Source: an uncultured Bacteroidia bacterium (GTDB lineage Bacteria > Bacteroidota > Bacteroidia > Bacteroidales > UBA932). Taken from it: 64,000 nt of DNA. This document shows, piece after piece, positions 35,368 to 44,063 of this stretch. The translations under genes and the position numbers were made by a program. The notes beneath the pieces are model-generated. The model worked only from the letters and a program-made list of their open reading frames with translations, did not search any database and was not told the origin of the DNA. Position 1 is the first letter of the stretch, and every line of letters begins with the position of its first letter. The DNA is taken from contig CACZUR010000006.1 in assembly GCA_902784435.1 (NCBI GenBank), positions 1 to 64,000 on the forward strand, given 5' to 3'.

Positions 35368-36339
35368 ATGAAAACCGTTATTCCTATCTTTTTTTCTGTG
35401 AACGACGCCTACTCGCCGTTCGTGGCTACAGCCATCGCCTCCATCAAGGCCAACGCCTCCCGCAATTACAATTACCATATCCATATCCTGGCCGACGACA
35501 TTTCCCCTGACAATGAAACCCGGCTGCAGCAGTTCTCCGACGACATTTTCGAGGTAAAGGTGTGCCCTCTCACGGAGCGCATCCAGCAGCTCCCGGGCAT
35601 TGACAAGCTGCAAAGACACCGTTTCCAGGCCTTCGATTCCCTGACCATTTACTTCCGCCTGTTCATTCCGGACCTGTTTCCGGAGTACGACAAAGCCATT
35701 TATCTGGACGCCGACCTGGTGGTTCCGGGCGACATCTCCCTCCTGTACCGCGAAAAGCTGGAAAGCAAGCTGGTGGGAGCCGTGGCCGATTATTCCATCC
35801 AGAAGATCAGCCCTTTCATGCATTATATAGACACGTATGTGGGGGTGGACCATCAGAATTACGTGAACTCCGGTGTGCTGCTGCTCAACTGCAAGGGGCT
35901 GAGGGAGGAGCGTCTGCTGCCCCGTTTCCTGAGCTGGCTGGACAAGTACGGCCTGGAGACCGTAGCCCCCGACCAGGACTATCTGAACGCCCTGTGCTGG
36001 GGTTCCATCCACTACCTGGACCCGGAATGGAACGCCATGCCCTCCGAATGCCTGAGCGTGATGGACGACCCCCAGATCGTGCACTTCAACCTGGCGTCCA
36101 AGCCCTGGCTCAACGAGAGCGTTCCCTTTGACGACTTGTTCTGGCACTATGCCGCCCTGTCAGGCTACGAGGCCGAAATCCGTACCCGCCAGCAGCGTTT
36201 CCTGCAGGACGCTTCGGCCGTAAAGAAATACAAAGGCGCCATCCGGACGCTGATGATGATGGCGGCCCGGCTGTGCCACAGCGAACGGTCTTTCCGCAGC
36301 ATCATCGAGACCCGGCAGGAGCTTAGGCTATGCTGCTAG
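35368..36339 (+). CDS. Glycosyltransferase family 8
   Basis: 323 residues. GT-A fold of family 8: 'IPIFFSVNDAYSPFVATAI' at the N-terminus, the metal/nucleotide-sugar motif DAD at 114-116 in 'AIYLDADLVVPGD', 'YVNSGVLLLNCKGLRE', and 'DQDYLNALCWGSIHYLDPEWN'. GT8 enzymes in this setting usually add galactose or glucose to lipopolysaccharide or capsule. The substrate cannot be told. The ATG at 35368 is preferred to an upstream frame that crosses the promoter. It overlaps the next gene by 10 bases. Confidence 0.9.
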   Translation: MKTVIPIFFSVNDAYSPFVATAIASIKANASRNYNYHIHILADDISPDNETRLQQFSDDIFEVKVCPLTERIQQLPGIDKLQRHRFQAFDSLTIYFRLFIPDLFPEYDKAIYLDADLVVPGDISLLYREKLESKLVGAVADYSIQKISPFMHYIDTYVGVDHQNYVNSGVLLLNCKGLREERLLPRFLSWLDKYGLETVAPDQDYLNALCWGSIHYLDPEWNAMPSECLSVMDDPQIVHFNLASKPWLNESVPFDDLFWHYAALSGYEAEIRTRQQRFLQDASAVKKYKGAIRTLMMMAARLCHSERSFRSIIETRQELRLCC

Positions 36340-37223
36340 TTACGCCGGAACGCCCCGCTGCCATCGAAAACATCCGCCGGGCGTCGGCAGAAGGCCGGTT
36401 CAACGACAGCGTAGAACCGCTGGACCCGGTCCTGGACCCGGAGGAACTCAAGGCCGATATCCTCCGCTACGTGGCCCGTCTGGACAGCCCGGTATTTGCT
36501 ATGAAAAACTTCCTGGCCCGCCTGATCGTAGACGGGTGGATGCACCGCTTCAGCGAAGGGATTGACGAAATCATCGGCCTGGAAAAGCTCTCCGGCCTGC
36601 AAGGCCCTGCCTTTGTGACCGCGAGCCACTTCAATCCCTTCGACAGCGGCATCCTGCGCACCCTGAGCCGCCTGAGCGGCCGCGACCGCCTGGTGGCCGT
36701 GAGCCAGGGCGCCAACTTCCGGATGCCCGGTCTCAACGGTTTCGTGCTCCGGAACATCGACGTCATTCCCCTGCTGGGGGAGCCCTCCTACATGAACGGG
36801 CCCTTCCGTGCCCTGCTCCAGCGTCATCTGGACAAAGGCCGGTTCATCCTCATCTACCCCGAGCAGTCCATGTGGTTCAACTACCGGAAGCCCCGCCCCG
36901 GCAAGCGCGGGGCCTACCTTTTCGCTGCACAGCACCGCCTGCCCGTCATCCCCACGTTCGCCCAGCTGCAGGAGTATGGCGGGGAATCGGCCCCGGGCTT
37001 CGGGAATGTGCGCGTGGTCCTGCACGTGCTGGACCCTCTTTACCCGGACCCTTCCCGCACCGACCGCGAGAACAGTTTCGCCCTGTGCCGGCAGGACTAC
37101 GAGGCCCGCGTCGCCTGCTATGAACGCTGCTACGGCAAGCCCCTGGACTACAGCTTTACGCCCTGGGATATTGCCGGATGGCGAGGAAACACAGATTCTT
37201 TTCCGATTTGCCGAAAAAAATAG
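36330..37223 (+). CDS. PlsC-like lysophospholipid/lipid acyltransferase
   Basis: 297 residues. The HX4D acyltransferase motif is His100-Asp105 in 'TASHFNPFDSG', and the second block is 'ILIYPEQSMWFNYRKPRPGKRG' (Glu178 of the usual EGT/PEG motif). It transfers an acyl chain to a lysophospholipid or lipid-linked sugar at the inner membrane. Translational coupling to the GT8 gene suggests joint work on a glycolipid or lipid A derivative, which is inference. Confidence 0.82.
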   Translation: MLLVTPERPAAIENIRRASAEGRFNDSVEPLDPVLDPEELKADILRYVARLDSPVFAMKNFLARLIVDGWMHRFSEGIDEIIGLEKLSGLQGPAFVTASHFNPFDSGILRTLSRLSGRDRLVAVSQGANFRMPGLNGFVLRNIDVIPLLGEPSYMNGPFRALLQRHLDKGRFILIYPEQSMWFNYRKPRPGKRGAYLFAAQHRLPVIPTFAQLQEYGGESAPGFGNVRVVLHVLDPLYPDPSRTDRENSFALCRQDYEARVACYERCYGKPLDYSFTPWDIAGWRGNTDSFPICRKK

Positions 37224-37231
37224 TATATTTG
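37224..37231 (+). promoter_or_regulatory. -7 box of ppdK
   Basis: TATATTTG, exact -7 consensus, directly after the acyltransferase stop and 55 nt before ppdK. No TTTG at the -33 distance. Confidence 0.55.
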
Positions 37232-37286
37232 CATGTTTGTAAAGCAAATTATTTAAAATTAATCATAAACCAATCATAAAACCTTT

Positions 37287-40010
37287 ATGGCAGACATTAA
37301 GAAAAGAGTCTATCGTTTCGGTGGAAAGCACGCCGAGGGCGATGGCAAAATGAGAGAGCTTCTGGGTGGCAAGGGTGCCAACCTGGCAGAGATGAACCTC
37401 CTGGGAATGCCCGTTCCCGCCGGTTTCACCATCACCACCGAGTGCTGCACCGAGTATTATCGTCTGGGCGGTGGCTACACCCCCGAACTCCGCGCAGAGG
37501 TGGCCGATGCCCTGGCAGCCACGGAAAAGATCATGGGCAAGAAGTTCGGTGACCCGAACGATCCGCTCCTGGTCAGCTGCCGCTCCGGCGCCCGCAGCTC
37601 CATGCCCGGCATGATGGACACCATCCTGAATATCGGCCTGTGCTCCGCCACCATCCCCGGCATGATCAAGAAAACCGGCAACCCCCGCTTCGTGTACGAT
37701 GCCTACCGCCGCCTGATCATGATGTACTCCGACGTCGTGATGGAGAAGGCAGAGGGCATTGAGCCCGCCGACGGCATGGGCATCCGCCAGCAGCTGGACC
37801 GCATGATGGACGACGTGAAGAAAGCCAACGGTTACAAGAGCGACACCGAGCTCACCGCAGAGCAGCTCAAGGACCTGGCCGAAGCTTTCAAGGTGCGCAT
37901 CAAGGAAGTGCTGGGCGTAGAATTCCCGGACGATGCCAAGGCGCAGCTTTGGGGTTCCATCGGCGGCGTGTTCAAGAGCTGGAACGGCAAACGCGCCATC
38001 CGCTATCGCCAGATCGAGCATATTCCGGACGATTGGGGCACGGCCGTGAACGTGCAGTCCATGGTGTTCGGCAACATGGGAGACACCTCCGCTACCGGCG
38101 TGGCCTTCTCCCGCAACCCTGCCAACGGTGACAACAAGTTCTATGGCGAATGGCTCATCAACGCCCAGGGCGAGGATGTGGTGGCCGGTATCCGTACCCC
38201 CAACCCCCTGAACGAAGCCACCAAGAGCGAAAAGAACAAGAATCTGGCTTCCCTGGAAACCGCCATGCCGGAGGTTTACAAGGAACTGGACGACATCCGC
38301 AAGCATCTGGAAGACCACTTCCAGGACATGCAGGACATTGAATTCACCATCCAGGAAGGCAAGCTGTGGATGCTGCAGTGCCGCATCGGCAAGCGCACCG
38401 GCCTGGCAGCCCTCCAGATGGCCGTAGATATGGTGGAGGAAGGCCTCATCGACGAAAAGACCGCCGTGATGCGCGTAGCCCCCGCCCAGCTGGACGAGGT
38501 TCTGCACCCCATCCTGGATCCCGCTTCCGAGAAGAAGGCCGCCGTCCTGGCACAGGGTCTGCCCGCTTCCCCGGGCGGCGCCGTAGGCCAGATCGTGTTC
38601 ACCTCCGAGGATGCCATCGCCTATGCCAAGGCCGGCAAGAAGTGCATCCTGGTCCGTGAAGAGACCTCTCCCGAAGACATCGACGGTATGCACGCCTCCG
38701 TGGGTATCCTCACCGAGCGCGGCGGCATGACCTCCCACGCCGCCCTGGTGGCCCGTGGCTGGGGCAAGTGTTGCATCGTGGGCTGCGACGCCCTCAAGAT
38801 CAACTTCAAGGACAAGACCGTGAGCTTCGCCGGCGTGGACAAGAAGTTCAAGGAAGGCGAGTGGCTGTCCCTGAACGGTGCCAAGGGCCTGGTGTACGAA
38901 GGCGCCATCGAAACCATGGATGCCAGTGAGAACCCGCTCTTCGCCAAGTTCATGGGCATGTGCGACAAATTCCGCAAGCTGGGTATCCGCACCAATGCCG
39001 ATACGCCCGAAGATGCCGCCCGCGCCCTCAAGTTCGGCGCCCAGGGTATCGGCCTGTTCCGTATCGAGCACATGTTCTATGGCCGCAACTCCGAAACCCC
39101 GCTTTCCAAGCTCCGCAAGATGATCCTCTGCGACACCGACGCCGAGCGCAAGGCCGCCCTCTCCGAGCTGGAGCCTTACATGAAGGCCGCCGTGAAGGAG
39201 ACCCTCCGCGTGATGGACGGCAAACCGGTCGTGTTCCGTCTGCTGGATCCGCCGCTGCACGAGTTCGTGCCCCAGGGCGAAGACAAGAAGAAGGAACTGG
39301 CCAAGGATCTGGGCATTTCCGTGAAGGAAGTGGAGAAGCGCGGCGAAAGCCTGCACGAGGTGAACCCCATGATGGGTCACCGCGGCGTACGTCTGCACGT
39401 GAGCTTCCCGCTCATCGCCGAAACCCAGTACCGCGCCATCTTCACCGCCACCGCAGAACTCCAGAAGGAAGGCCTGCACCCGCACCCGGAAATCATGATC
39501 CCCGTGACCATCAGCGCCCGTGAGCTCAACTTCCAGAAGGTCATCTGCGACCGCATCAAGGCAGAGGTAGAGGCCAAGACCGCCCAGCTCATCGACTACC
39601 AGTTCGGTACCATGATCGAAATCCCCCGTGCCGCCCTTACGGCAGACCGTATGGCCCGCACCGCGGAATTCTTCAGCTTCGGTACCAACGACCTCACCCA
39701 GATGACCTTCGGCTTCAGCCGCGACGACATCGGCACCTTCATGGGTGACTACCTGGGCAACAAGATCCTGGATTCCGATCCGTTCCAGACCATCGACGTC
39801 AAGGCCGTGGGCCAGTTGGTGAAGATGGGCGTGGAGCGCGGCCGCAGCATGCGCGCCGGCCTCCAGTGCGGTATTTGCGGTGAGCACGGCGGAGACCCGA
39901 AGTCCATCGAGTTCTTCAACACCATCGGCATCGACTATGTGTCCTGCAGCCCGTTCCGCGTGCCCATCGCACGTCTGGCCGCTGCCCAGGCACAGATCAA
40001 GCAGGCCTAA
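37287..40010 (+). CDS. ppdK: Pyruvate, phosphate dikinase
   Basis: 907 residues, full length. It interconverts pyruvate + ATP + Pi and PEP + AMP + PPi. N-terminal ATP-grasp domain ('GGKGANLAEMNLLGMPVPAGFTI' region, 'VSCRSGARSSMPGMMDTILN'), central swivelling domain with catalytic His484 in 'GGMTSHAALVARGWGKCC', and PEP-binding TIM barrel ('FRLLDPPLHEFVP', 'GTNDLTQMTFGFSRDD') with the catalytic Cys region 'GLQCGICGEHGGDP'. In anaerobic Bacteroidales it serves PPi-linked glycolysis or PEP regeneration. Single-gene transcription unit with its own -7 box and terminator. Confidence 0.97.
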   Translation: MADIKKRVYRFGGKHAEGDGKMRELLGGKGANLAEMNLLGMPVPAGFTITTECCTEYYRLGGGYTPELRAEVADALAATEKIMGKKFGDPNDPLLVSCRSGARSSMPGMMDTILNIGLCSATIPGMIKKTGNPRFVYDAYRRLIMMYSDVVMEKAEGIEPADGMGIRQQLDRMMDDVKKANGYKSDTELTAEQLKDLAEAFKVRIKEVLGVEFPDDAKAQLWGSIGGVFKSWNGKRAIRYRQIEHIPDDWGTAVNVQSMVFGNMGDTSATGVAFSRNPANGDNKFYGEWLINAQGEDVVAGIRTPNPLNEATKSEKNKNLASLETAMPEVYKELDDIRKHLEDHFQDMQDIEFTIQEGKLWMLQCRIGKRTGLAALQMAVDMVEEGLIDEKTAVMRVAPAQLDEVLHPILDPASEKKAAVLAQGLPASPGGAVGQIVFTSEDAIAYAKAGKKCILVREETSPEDIDGMHASVGILTERGGMTSHAALVARGWGKCCIVGCDALKINFKDKTVSFAGVDKKFKEGEWLSLNGAKGLVYEGAIETMDASENPLFAKFMGMCDKFRKLGIRTNADTPEDAARALKFGAQGIGLFRIEHMFYGRNSETPLSKLRKMILCDTDAERKAALSELEPYMKAAVKETLRVMDGKPVVFRLLDPPLHEFVPQGEDKKKELAKDLGISVKEVEKRGESLHEVNPMMGHRGVRLHVSFPLIAETQYRAIFTATAELQKEGLHPHPEIMIPVTISARELNFQKVICDRIKAEVEAKTAQLIDYQFGTMIEIPRAALTADRMARTAEFFSFGTNDLTQMTFGFSRDDIGTFMGDYLGNKILDSDPFQTIDVKAVGQLVKMGVERGRSMRAGLQCGICGEHGGDPKSIEFFNTIGIDYVSCSPFRVPIARLAAAQAQIKQA

Positions 40011-40026
40011 GCGGGCCTCTGCTCCT

Positions 40027-40065
40027 AAAAAAACTCCGGCTTTTCAACGAGCCGGAGTTTTTTTT
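40027..40065. terminator. Bidirectional terminator between ppdK and phoH-like gene
   Basis: ACTCCGGCT pairs with AGCCGGAGT around an 8-nt loop, flanked by A6 on the left and T8 on the right, so it works for both convergent genes. The phoH-like stop codon overlaps its right edge. Confidence 0.9.
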
Positions 40066-41410
40066 ATAGCAGTTTGGAAGCGATTTCCGAGAGCATGGAG
40101 CGCTCGCCTTTGCGCAGGAACACGTGCTGGAACAGGAACTGCCCCCGCATCTTTTCTCCCAGGTGGGTGAGGCCGTTGCTCCACTGGTCCAGGTACGGCT
40201 GGTCTATCTGGAACACGTCTCCGGTGAACACCATCTTGGTGCCTTCGCCGGCGCGGGTGATGATGGTCTTCATCTCGTGCGGCGTCAGGTTCTGGGCTTC
40301 GTCCACGATGAAGAACACCTTTCCCAGCGAGCGGCCGCGGATATAGGCCAGGGGCAGGATAAGGAGGCGTTCCTCCTTGATCAGGTTGTCCAGCCGCTGT
40401 GCTTGCCGGCTGCCCGGCTTGAAGCAGTGCCGGATTACCTCCAGGTTGTCCATCAGGGGCTGCACATAGGGGCTCATCTTGGACTTCTGGTCTCCCGGCA
40501 GGAAGCCGATGTCCTGCCCGCCCAGCACCACGGTGGGGCGTGTAAGGAGGATTTGGTCGTATTGGTCTTCCTGCTCCAGGGCCGATGCCAGGGCAATCAG
40601 GGTCTTTCCCGTACCGGCCCCGCCGGTGAGGGAAACCAGCGGGATGTGCGGGTTCAGGCAGGCATCCATGGCAAACTTCTGCTCGTCGTTGCGGGGCTTG
40701 ATGCCATAGGCCTGCTGGGTGCGCACGAGCACAATCATCTCTTCCCGGGCATCGTAACGGGCGCACACCGTAACGCCGCCGTAATTGAACTTGTAAAGCT
40801 GGTTGGGGACGGGTTCCTTGTCTCCCACCTCCAGCCAGGGAATGCAGTTGTCCTGGCCGTAGCACAGGCGCTGCAGGGCCTCCGAAGACGCCTCTACCTC
40901 AATGACTTCCCGCTCCAGGGAGTCCATGACCTCGTTGTCCATGCGGTCCGTGAGGTAATCCTGGGCCTCCATGCCGGCCGCCATGGCCTTCAGGCGCAGG
41001 TTGATGTCCTTGGTGACCAGGGCCACAAAGCGGTCCGGGTTGTTGTCCCGCACCCAGATGGCCGTGGACAGGATGCGATGGTCCGGGATATCGTCCCGGA
41101 AAAGGGTCTGCAGATCCTCGGAGAAAGGATGGTTGGGCTCGATCTTGATGTAGCCCAGCTTTTTTCCCAGCGCAAAGCCCCGCGGTCCGGGCTTCTGCCC
41201 TTCCGACAGCAGGTCAATCTCCCGCATGAACGCACGCGCGTTGAAATTGATGGTGTCGTCTCCTTTTTTGAATTTGTCCAGTTCCTCGATGACGGCGATC
41301 GGGATCACGATGTCGTTGTCCTGGAACTGTTTTACGCTTTGGTAGTCGTGCAGGACGATGTTGGTGTCCAGCACAAAGATTTTGGACTTGGTTCTGGTCT
41401 TAGTCTTCAC
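40064..41410 (-). CDS. PhoH family protein with N-terminal PIN domain (PhoH2/YlaK-like)
   Basis: 448 residues. PIN ribonuclease domain at about 10-150 ('IFVLDTNIVLHDYQSV', acidic Asp15 and 'IEELDKFK') and a PhoH ATPase domain from about 240 (Walker A 'GGAGTGKTLIALA', 'RPTVVLGGQDIGFLPGD', Walker B 'VFFIVDEAQNLTPHE', 'FTGDVFQID'). Such PIN-PhoH proteins unwind and cleave RNA; the cellular role is unsettled. The start overlaps the end of the upstream gene by 11 bases, indicating a two-gene operon. Confidence 0.92.
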   Translation of the reverse strand: MKTKTRTKSKIFVLDTNIVLHDYQSVKQFQDNDIVIPIAVIEELDKFKKGDDTINFNARAFMREIDLLSEGQKPGPRGFALGKKLGYIKIEPNHPFSEDLQTLFRDDIPDHRILSTAIWVRDNNPDRFVALVTKDINLRLKAMAAGMEAQDYLTDRMDNEVMDSLEREVIEVEASSEALQRLCYGQDNCIPWLEVGDKEPVPNQLYKFNYGGVTVCARYDAREEMIVLVRTQQAYGIKPRNDEQKFAMDACLNPHIPLVSLTGGAGTGKTLIALASALEQEDQYDQILLTRPTVVLGGQDIGFLPGDQKSKMSPYVQPLMDNLEVIRHCFKPGSRQAQRLDNLIKEERLLILPLAYIRGRSLGKVFFIVDEAQNLTPHEMKTIITRAGEGTKMVFTGDVFQIDQPYLDQWSNGLTHLGEKMRGQFLFQHVFLRKGERSMLSEIASKLL

Positions 41411-42530
41411 CTTCCAGTGTATTTAACAGAGATTCAAGGATTTGCGGAATGTCTACCTTCTGGGTGAGGCGGATGCCCTCGCGCCCGGGCACGGGATGGC
41501 CCAGGGGATAGTACACGACATCCTGGAGGATGAGTTCTGCGTCTACGTAATCATAGTCTATGTTGGCAATCTGGATCACGACGCCGGGCACCTCCGAGAA
41601 AAGCACGCGGACGGGCATTTCGTCGCCGTAGGCCTTGCAGATGTCGTGGATGCAGACATCGGCCCCGGTGATGGGCGCCATGGAACGGAGGGCCGTCAGG
41701 AGGCCGCCTTCGCCCACCGTGACGCCGGCCTTAACAATGCCGTCTTCCACCAGTTCCCGCACCACCTCATAGCAGTCCATGAAATAGTCTGCGTCCTGGA
41801 TTTCCGGGGCCGTGGAAGGGCTGGTGCCCAGCGCCTGGGCCAGGGCCGACCCGCCCAGCCGGTAGTCGCAGGGGTCGAAGGGAATGTAGATGAGCCAGTC
41901 CGATGCTTCCGGGAACAGCCCGGCGGGAATTTTGCGGCGGCGGGAGATGCGGGGGTTCACCGTGCGGTAGGGAAGGTCCCTGAGGAGGCTTTCCTCTTCC
42001 GGGACATCCAGTTCTTCCTCCTCCGCCACCGTGGTGGCTTTGAACGAGACGGAAGGCTGGCCGCTCACCACGCTGTAGCGGTTGATTTTCACCCCCAGGG
42101 CGTCTATGTAATTGCAGGCATCCTCTACGGAAAAATAGAAAGACGCCGGCAGGCCGATTCCCTTGTCCGTCCACTTCCAGTCCGCCTTCAGGCTCAGGTC
42201 CGGCAGGCGGAAGTGCCCGCCCATCCAAATGGCGTCCACGAGCGCCTGGGCCACTTTCCCTACCGTATAAGGTCCGGCAAAGGGCAGCGGGAAATCCCGC
42301 TTTTCCAGCGCTTCGATGGCCGATGCATACGCCTCTGCCAGGTTTTCGTCGTAGGTTTGGTTGTCCGGTGCCGGGTCCGGGCTTTCGTCCGCCAGCGTAG
42401 GGGCGTCTCCGTCCGCTTCCAGCGGAGGGTCTGCCATACATTCCCGCAACATCTTCTCCGGAGTAAGCGTCATTTGCACCCCGTCGATGATGTAATTGCT
42501 GCTTAACAGGTCCGTTTTCCCCATATTCAT
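41400..42530 (-). CDS. AIR-synthase/PurL-related protein of unknown function
   Basis: 376 residues. The C-terminal half resembles the AIR synthase/FGAM synthase C-terminal fold: 'VVRELVEDGIVKAGVTVGEGG', 'LLTALRSMAPITGADVCIHD' and 'VLFSEVPGVVIQIA' match the 'HDVSEGGLxxAL' and 'LFxExxxR' blocks of that family, though with altered key residues (no His-Asp in the first block). An acidic N-terminal region and 'MGGHFRLPDLSLKADWKWTD' precede it. Its activity as a purine enzyme is doubtful. It overlaps the PhoH gene and is divergent from folC. Confidence 0.6.
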   Translation of the reverse strand: MNMGKTDLLSSNYIIDGVQMTLTPEKMLRECMADPPLEADGDAPTLADESPDPAPDNQTYDENLAEAYASAIEALEKRDFPLPFAGPYTVGKVAQALVDAIWMGGHFRLPDLSLKADWKWTDKGIGLPASFYFSVEDACNYIDALGVKINRYSVVSGQPSVSFKATTVAEEEELDVPEEESLLRDLPYRTVNPRISRRRKIPAGLFPEASDWLIYIPFDPCDYRLGGSALAQALGTSPSTAPEIQDADYFMDCYEVVRELVEDGIVKAGVTVGEGGLLTALRSMAPITGADVCIHDICKAYGDEMPVRVLFSEVPGVVIQIANIDYDYVDAELILQDVVYYPLGHPVPGREGIRLTQKVDIPQILESLLNTLEGED

Positions 42531-42534
42531 ACGC

Positions 42535-42563
42535 CAAATGTAGCGATAATTTTTGTAACTTTG
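42535..42563. promoter_or_regulatory. Divergent -7 boxes of the AIRS-like gene and folC
   Basis: Minus: TACATTTG (42542-42535), 4 nt from the AIRS-like ATG. Plus: TAACTTTG (42556-42563), 6 nt from the folC ATG. Both predict leaderless mRNAs; neither has a clear TTTG at -33. Confidence 0.55.
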
Positions 42564-42569
42564 TGCAGC

Positions 42570-44012
42570 ATGGAAGAAAGTTTTACCGAATTAGGCTACC
42601 AGAAGCTGGTACAGGACATATTCCGCCGCTTTCCCTCCGTCCAGAAGGACGGCTTTACCGCCGGTGCATACAAACCCGGCCTGGAGCGGATGGAAGCCTT
42701 CGACCAGGCCCTGGGGAATCCCTCCCGCAAGTTCCGCAGCATCCATGTGGCCGGCACCAACGGCAAGGGTTCCGTGGCCAACATGCTGGCATCGGCCCTG
42801 AGCGCCTGCGGCCTCCGGACAGGGCTTTTCACCAGCCCGCACCTCATGGACTTCCGTGAGCGCATGGTCATCGCCGGCGGCACCAGCAAGGGCGAAGAGG
42901 CCCCTAAGGGAGCATCGGCAGCTTCACTCATCCCCAAGGAATACGTCTTCCAGTTCCTGAACCGCTGGATGCCCTGGATCATCCAGTACGGTCTTTCCTT
43001 TTTCGAGATCACTACTGCCTTGGCTTTCAAGTGGTTCGAAGACATGCAGGTAGACGTTGCCGTCATCGAGGTGGGGCTGGGCGGCCGCCTGGATTCCACC
43101 AACATCCTGGTGCCGGAGCTTTCCATCATCACCACCATCGGCCTGGACCACTGCGAGCTGCTTGGAAATACCCTCCCGCAGGTGGCCGCGGAAAAGGCCG
43201 GCATCTTCAAACGCGGCGTGCCGGCGCTGGTGGGGGAGACGCAGGCGGAAACCGCGCCCGTTTTCAAGGAAAAGGCCTGGATGTTCTGCCCGCTCACCTT
43301 CGCGGACGAGCAGTCTCCCACCCTGTGGAACCGCCACAGGGAAATCCTGAAAGAGATGGATCTCAGGGCCGATGTCCAGGAAAAGAACCTCCGTACGGTG
43401 CTCTGCGCCCTGGATATCCTGCGCGACGGCCCGCTGGGCCTGGCCCTGGGCCGGGGCCTCTTCGGCATGGCGCCGGACTGGGAAGACACCCTCGTCGACG
43501 GCATCGTCCATACGGCCGCCCGCATGGGGTTCCACGGCCGCTGGGAGCGCCTGTCCACCCAGCCTTACGTGCTGGCGGATATCGGCCACAATCCCCAGGC
43601 GCTGGACAACAATTTCCGACAGCTGGAAAAACTGGTGGCCCGGGGGGATTTCTCCTCCCTCATTATCGTATACGGCATCATGGCCGACAAAGACCTGGAC
43701 GCCATCCTGCCGCTGATGCCCCGCAACGCCACCTACATCTTTACCACGCCCCAGACGCCCCGCGCCCTTCCGGCCGACGACATCCTGGAAAAATTCCGTG
43801 CCTTCAGCGAGGCCGCCGGCGACAATGCAAAAGCCCGTACCTTCGCCTTCTCCTCCGTGCGCCAGGCCGTCCAGATGGCCATTCAGCTGGCCCAGCGCCT
43901 GGGGGTGCAGCTCAGCCGCAGCGCATCGGCCGAAACTCCGGCCCCGCCGCTCATCTATATCGGCGGAAGCACTTTCGTGGTGGCCGAAGCCCTGCCGCTT
44001 TTCCGGCGCTGA
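42570..44012 (+). CDS. folC: Bifunctional dihydrofolate/folylpolyglutamate synthase
   Basis: 480 residues. It adds glutamate to dihydropteroate and to folates. P-loop 'HVAGTNGKGSVANMLASAL', 'LFTSPHLMDFRERMVIAG', 'FFEITTALAFKWFEDMQVDV', 'EVGLGGRLDSTNI', 'IGLDHCELLGNTLPQVAAEKAGI' and 'VLADIGHNPQAL'. The ATG at 42570 follows a -7 box; a TTG three codons earlier is inside that box. Between 'VIAG' and 'LIPKEYV' there is an extra stretch of ~15 residues (SKGEEAPKGASAAS) not expected in the family, matching insertions in the next gene. The C-terminal region also has extra Ser/Ala-rich residues. Confidence 0.95.
   Translation: MEESFTELGYQKLVQDIFRRFPSVQKDGFTAGAYKPGLERMEAFDQALGNPSRKFRSIHVAGTNGKGSVANMLASALSACGLRTGLFTSPHLMDFRERMVIAGGTSKGEEAPKGASAASLIPKEYVFQFLNRWMPWIIQYGLSFFEITTALAFKWFEDMQVDVAVIEVGLGGRLDSTNILVPELSIITTIGLDHCELLGNTLPQVAAEKAGIFKRGVPALVGETQAETAPVFKEKAWMFCPLTFADEQSPTLWNRHREILKEMDLRADVQEKNLRTVLCALDILRDGPLGLALGRGLFGMAPDWEDTLVDGIVHTAARMGFHGRWERLSTQPYVLADIGHNPQALDNNFRQLEKLVARGDFSSLIIVYGIMADKDLDAILPLMPRNATYIFTTPQTPRALPADDILEKFRAFSEAAGDNAKARTFAFSSVRQAVQMAIQLAQRLGVQLSRSASAETPAPPLIYIGGSTFVVAEALPLFRR
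42879..42926 (+). repeat. In-frame insertion element in folC
   Basis: About 45 bases coding for TSKGEEAPKGASAAS, an extra loop relative to FolC proteins. CCTAAGGGAGC (42903-42913) is the exact reverse complement of GCTCCCTTAGG (47939-47949) in the macroglobulin copy. The peptide pattern APxGAS is shared with all macroglobulin copies. Confidence 0.6.
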
Positions 44013-44063
44013 GCCCGGAGGCACAGTAATTGAAATAGACAGAGTAATCAATGTCGCTTTGCC

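Noticed and set aside
37263-39887. 874-codon minus-strand frame opposite ppdK, and similar long antisense frames opposite susC, lepA and others
   Set aside because: Long antisense frames are common in GC-rich genes with biased codons; their translations are His/Gly/Val-rich and lack any domain.
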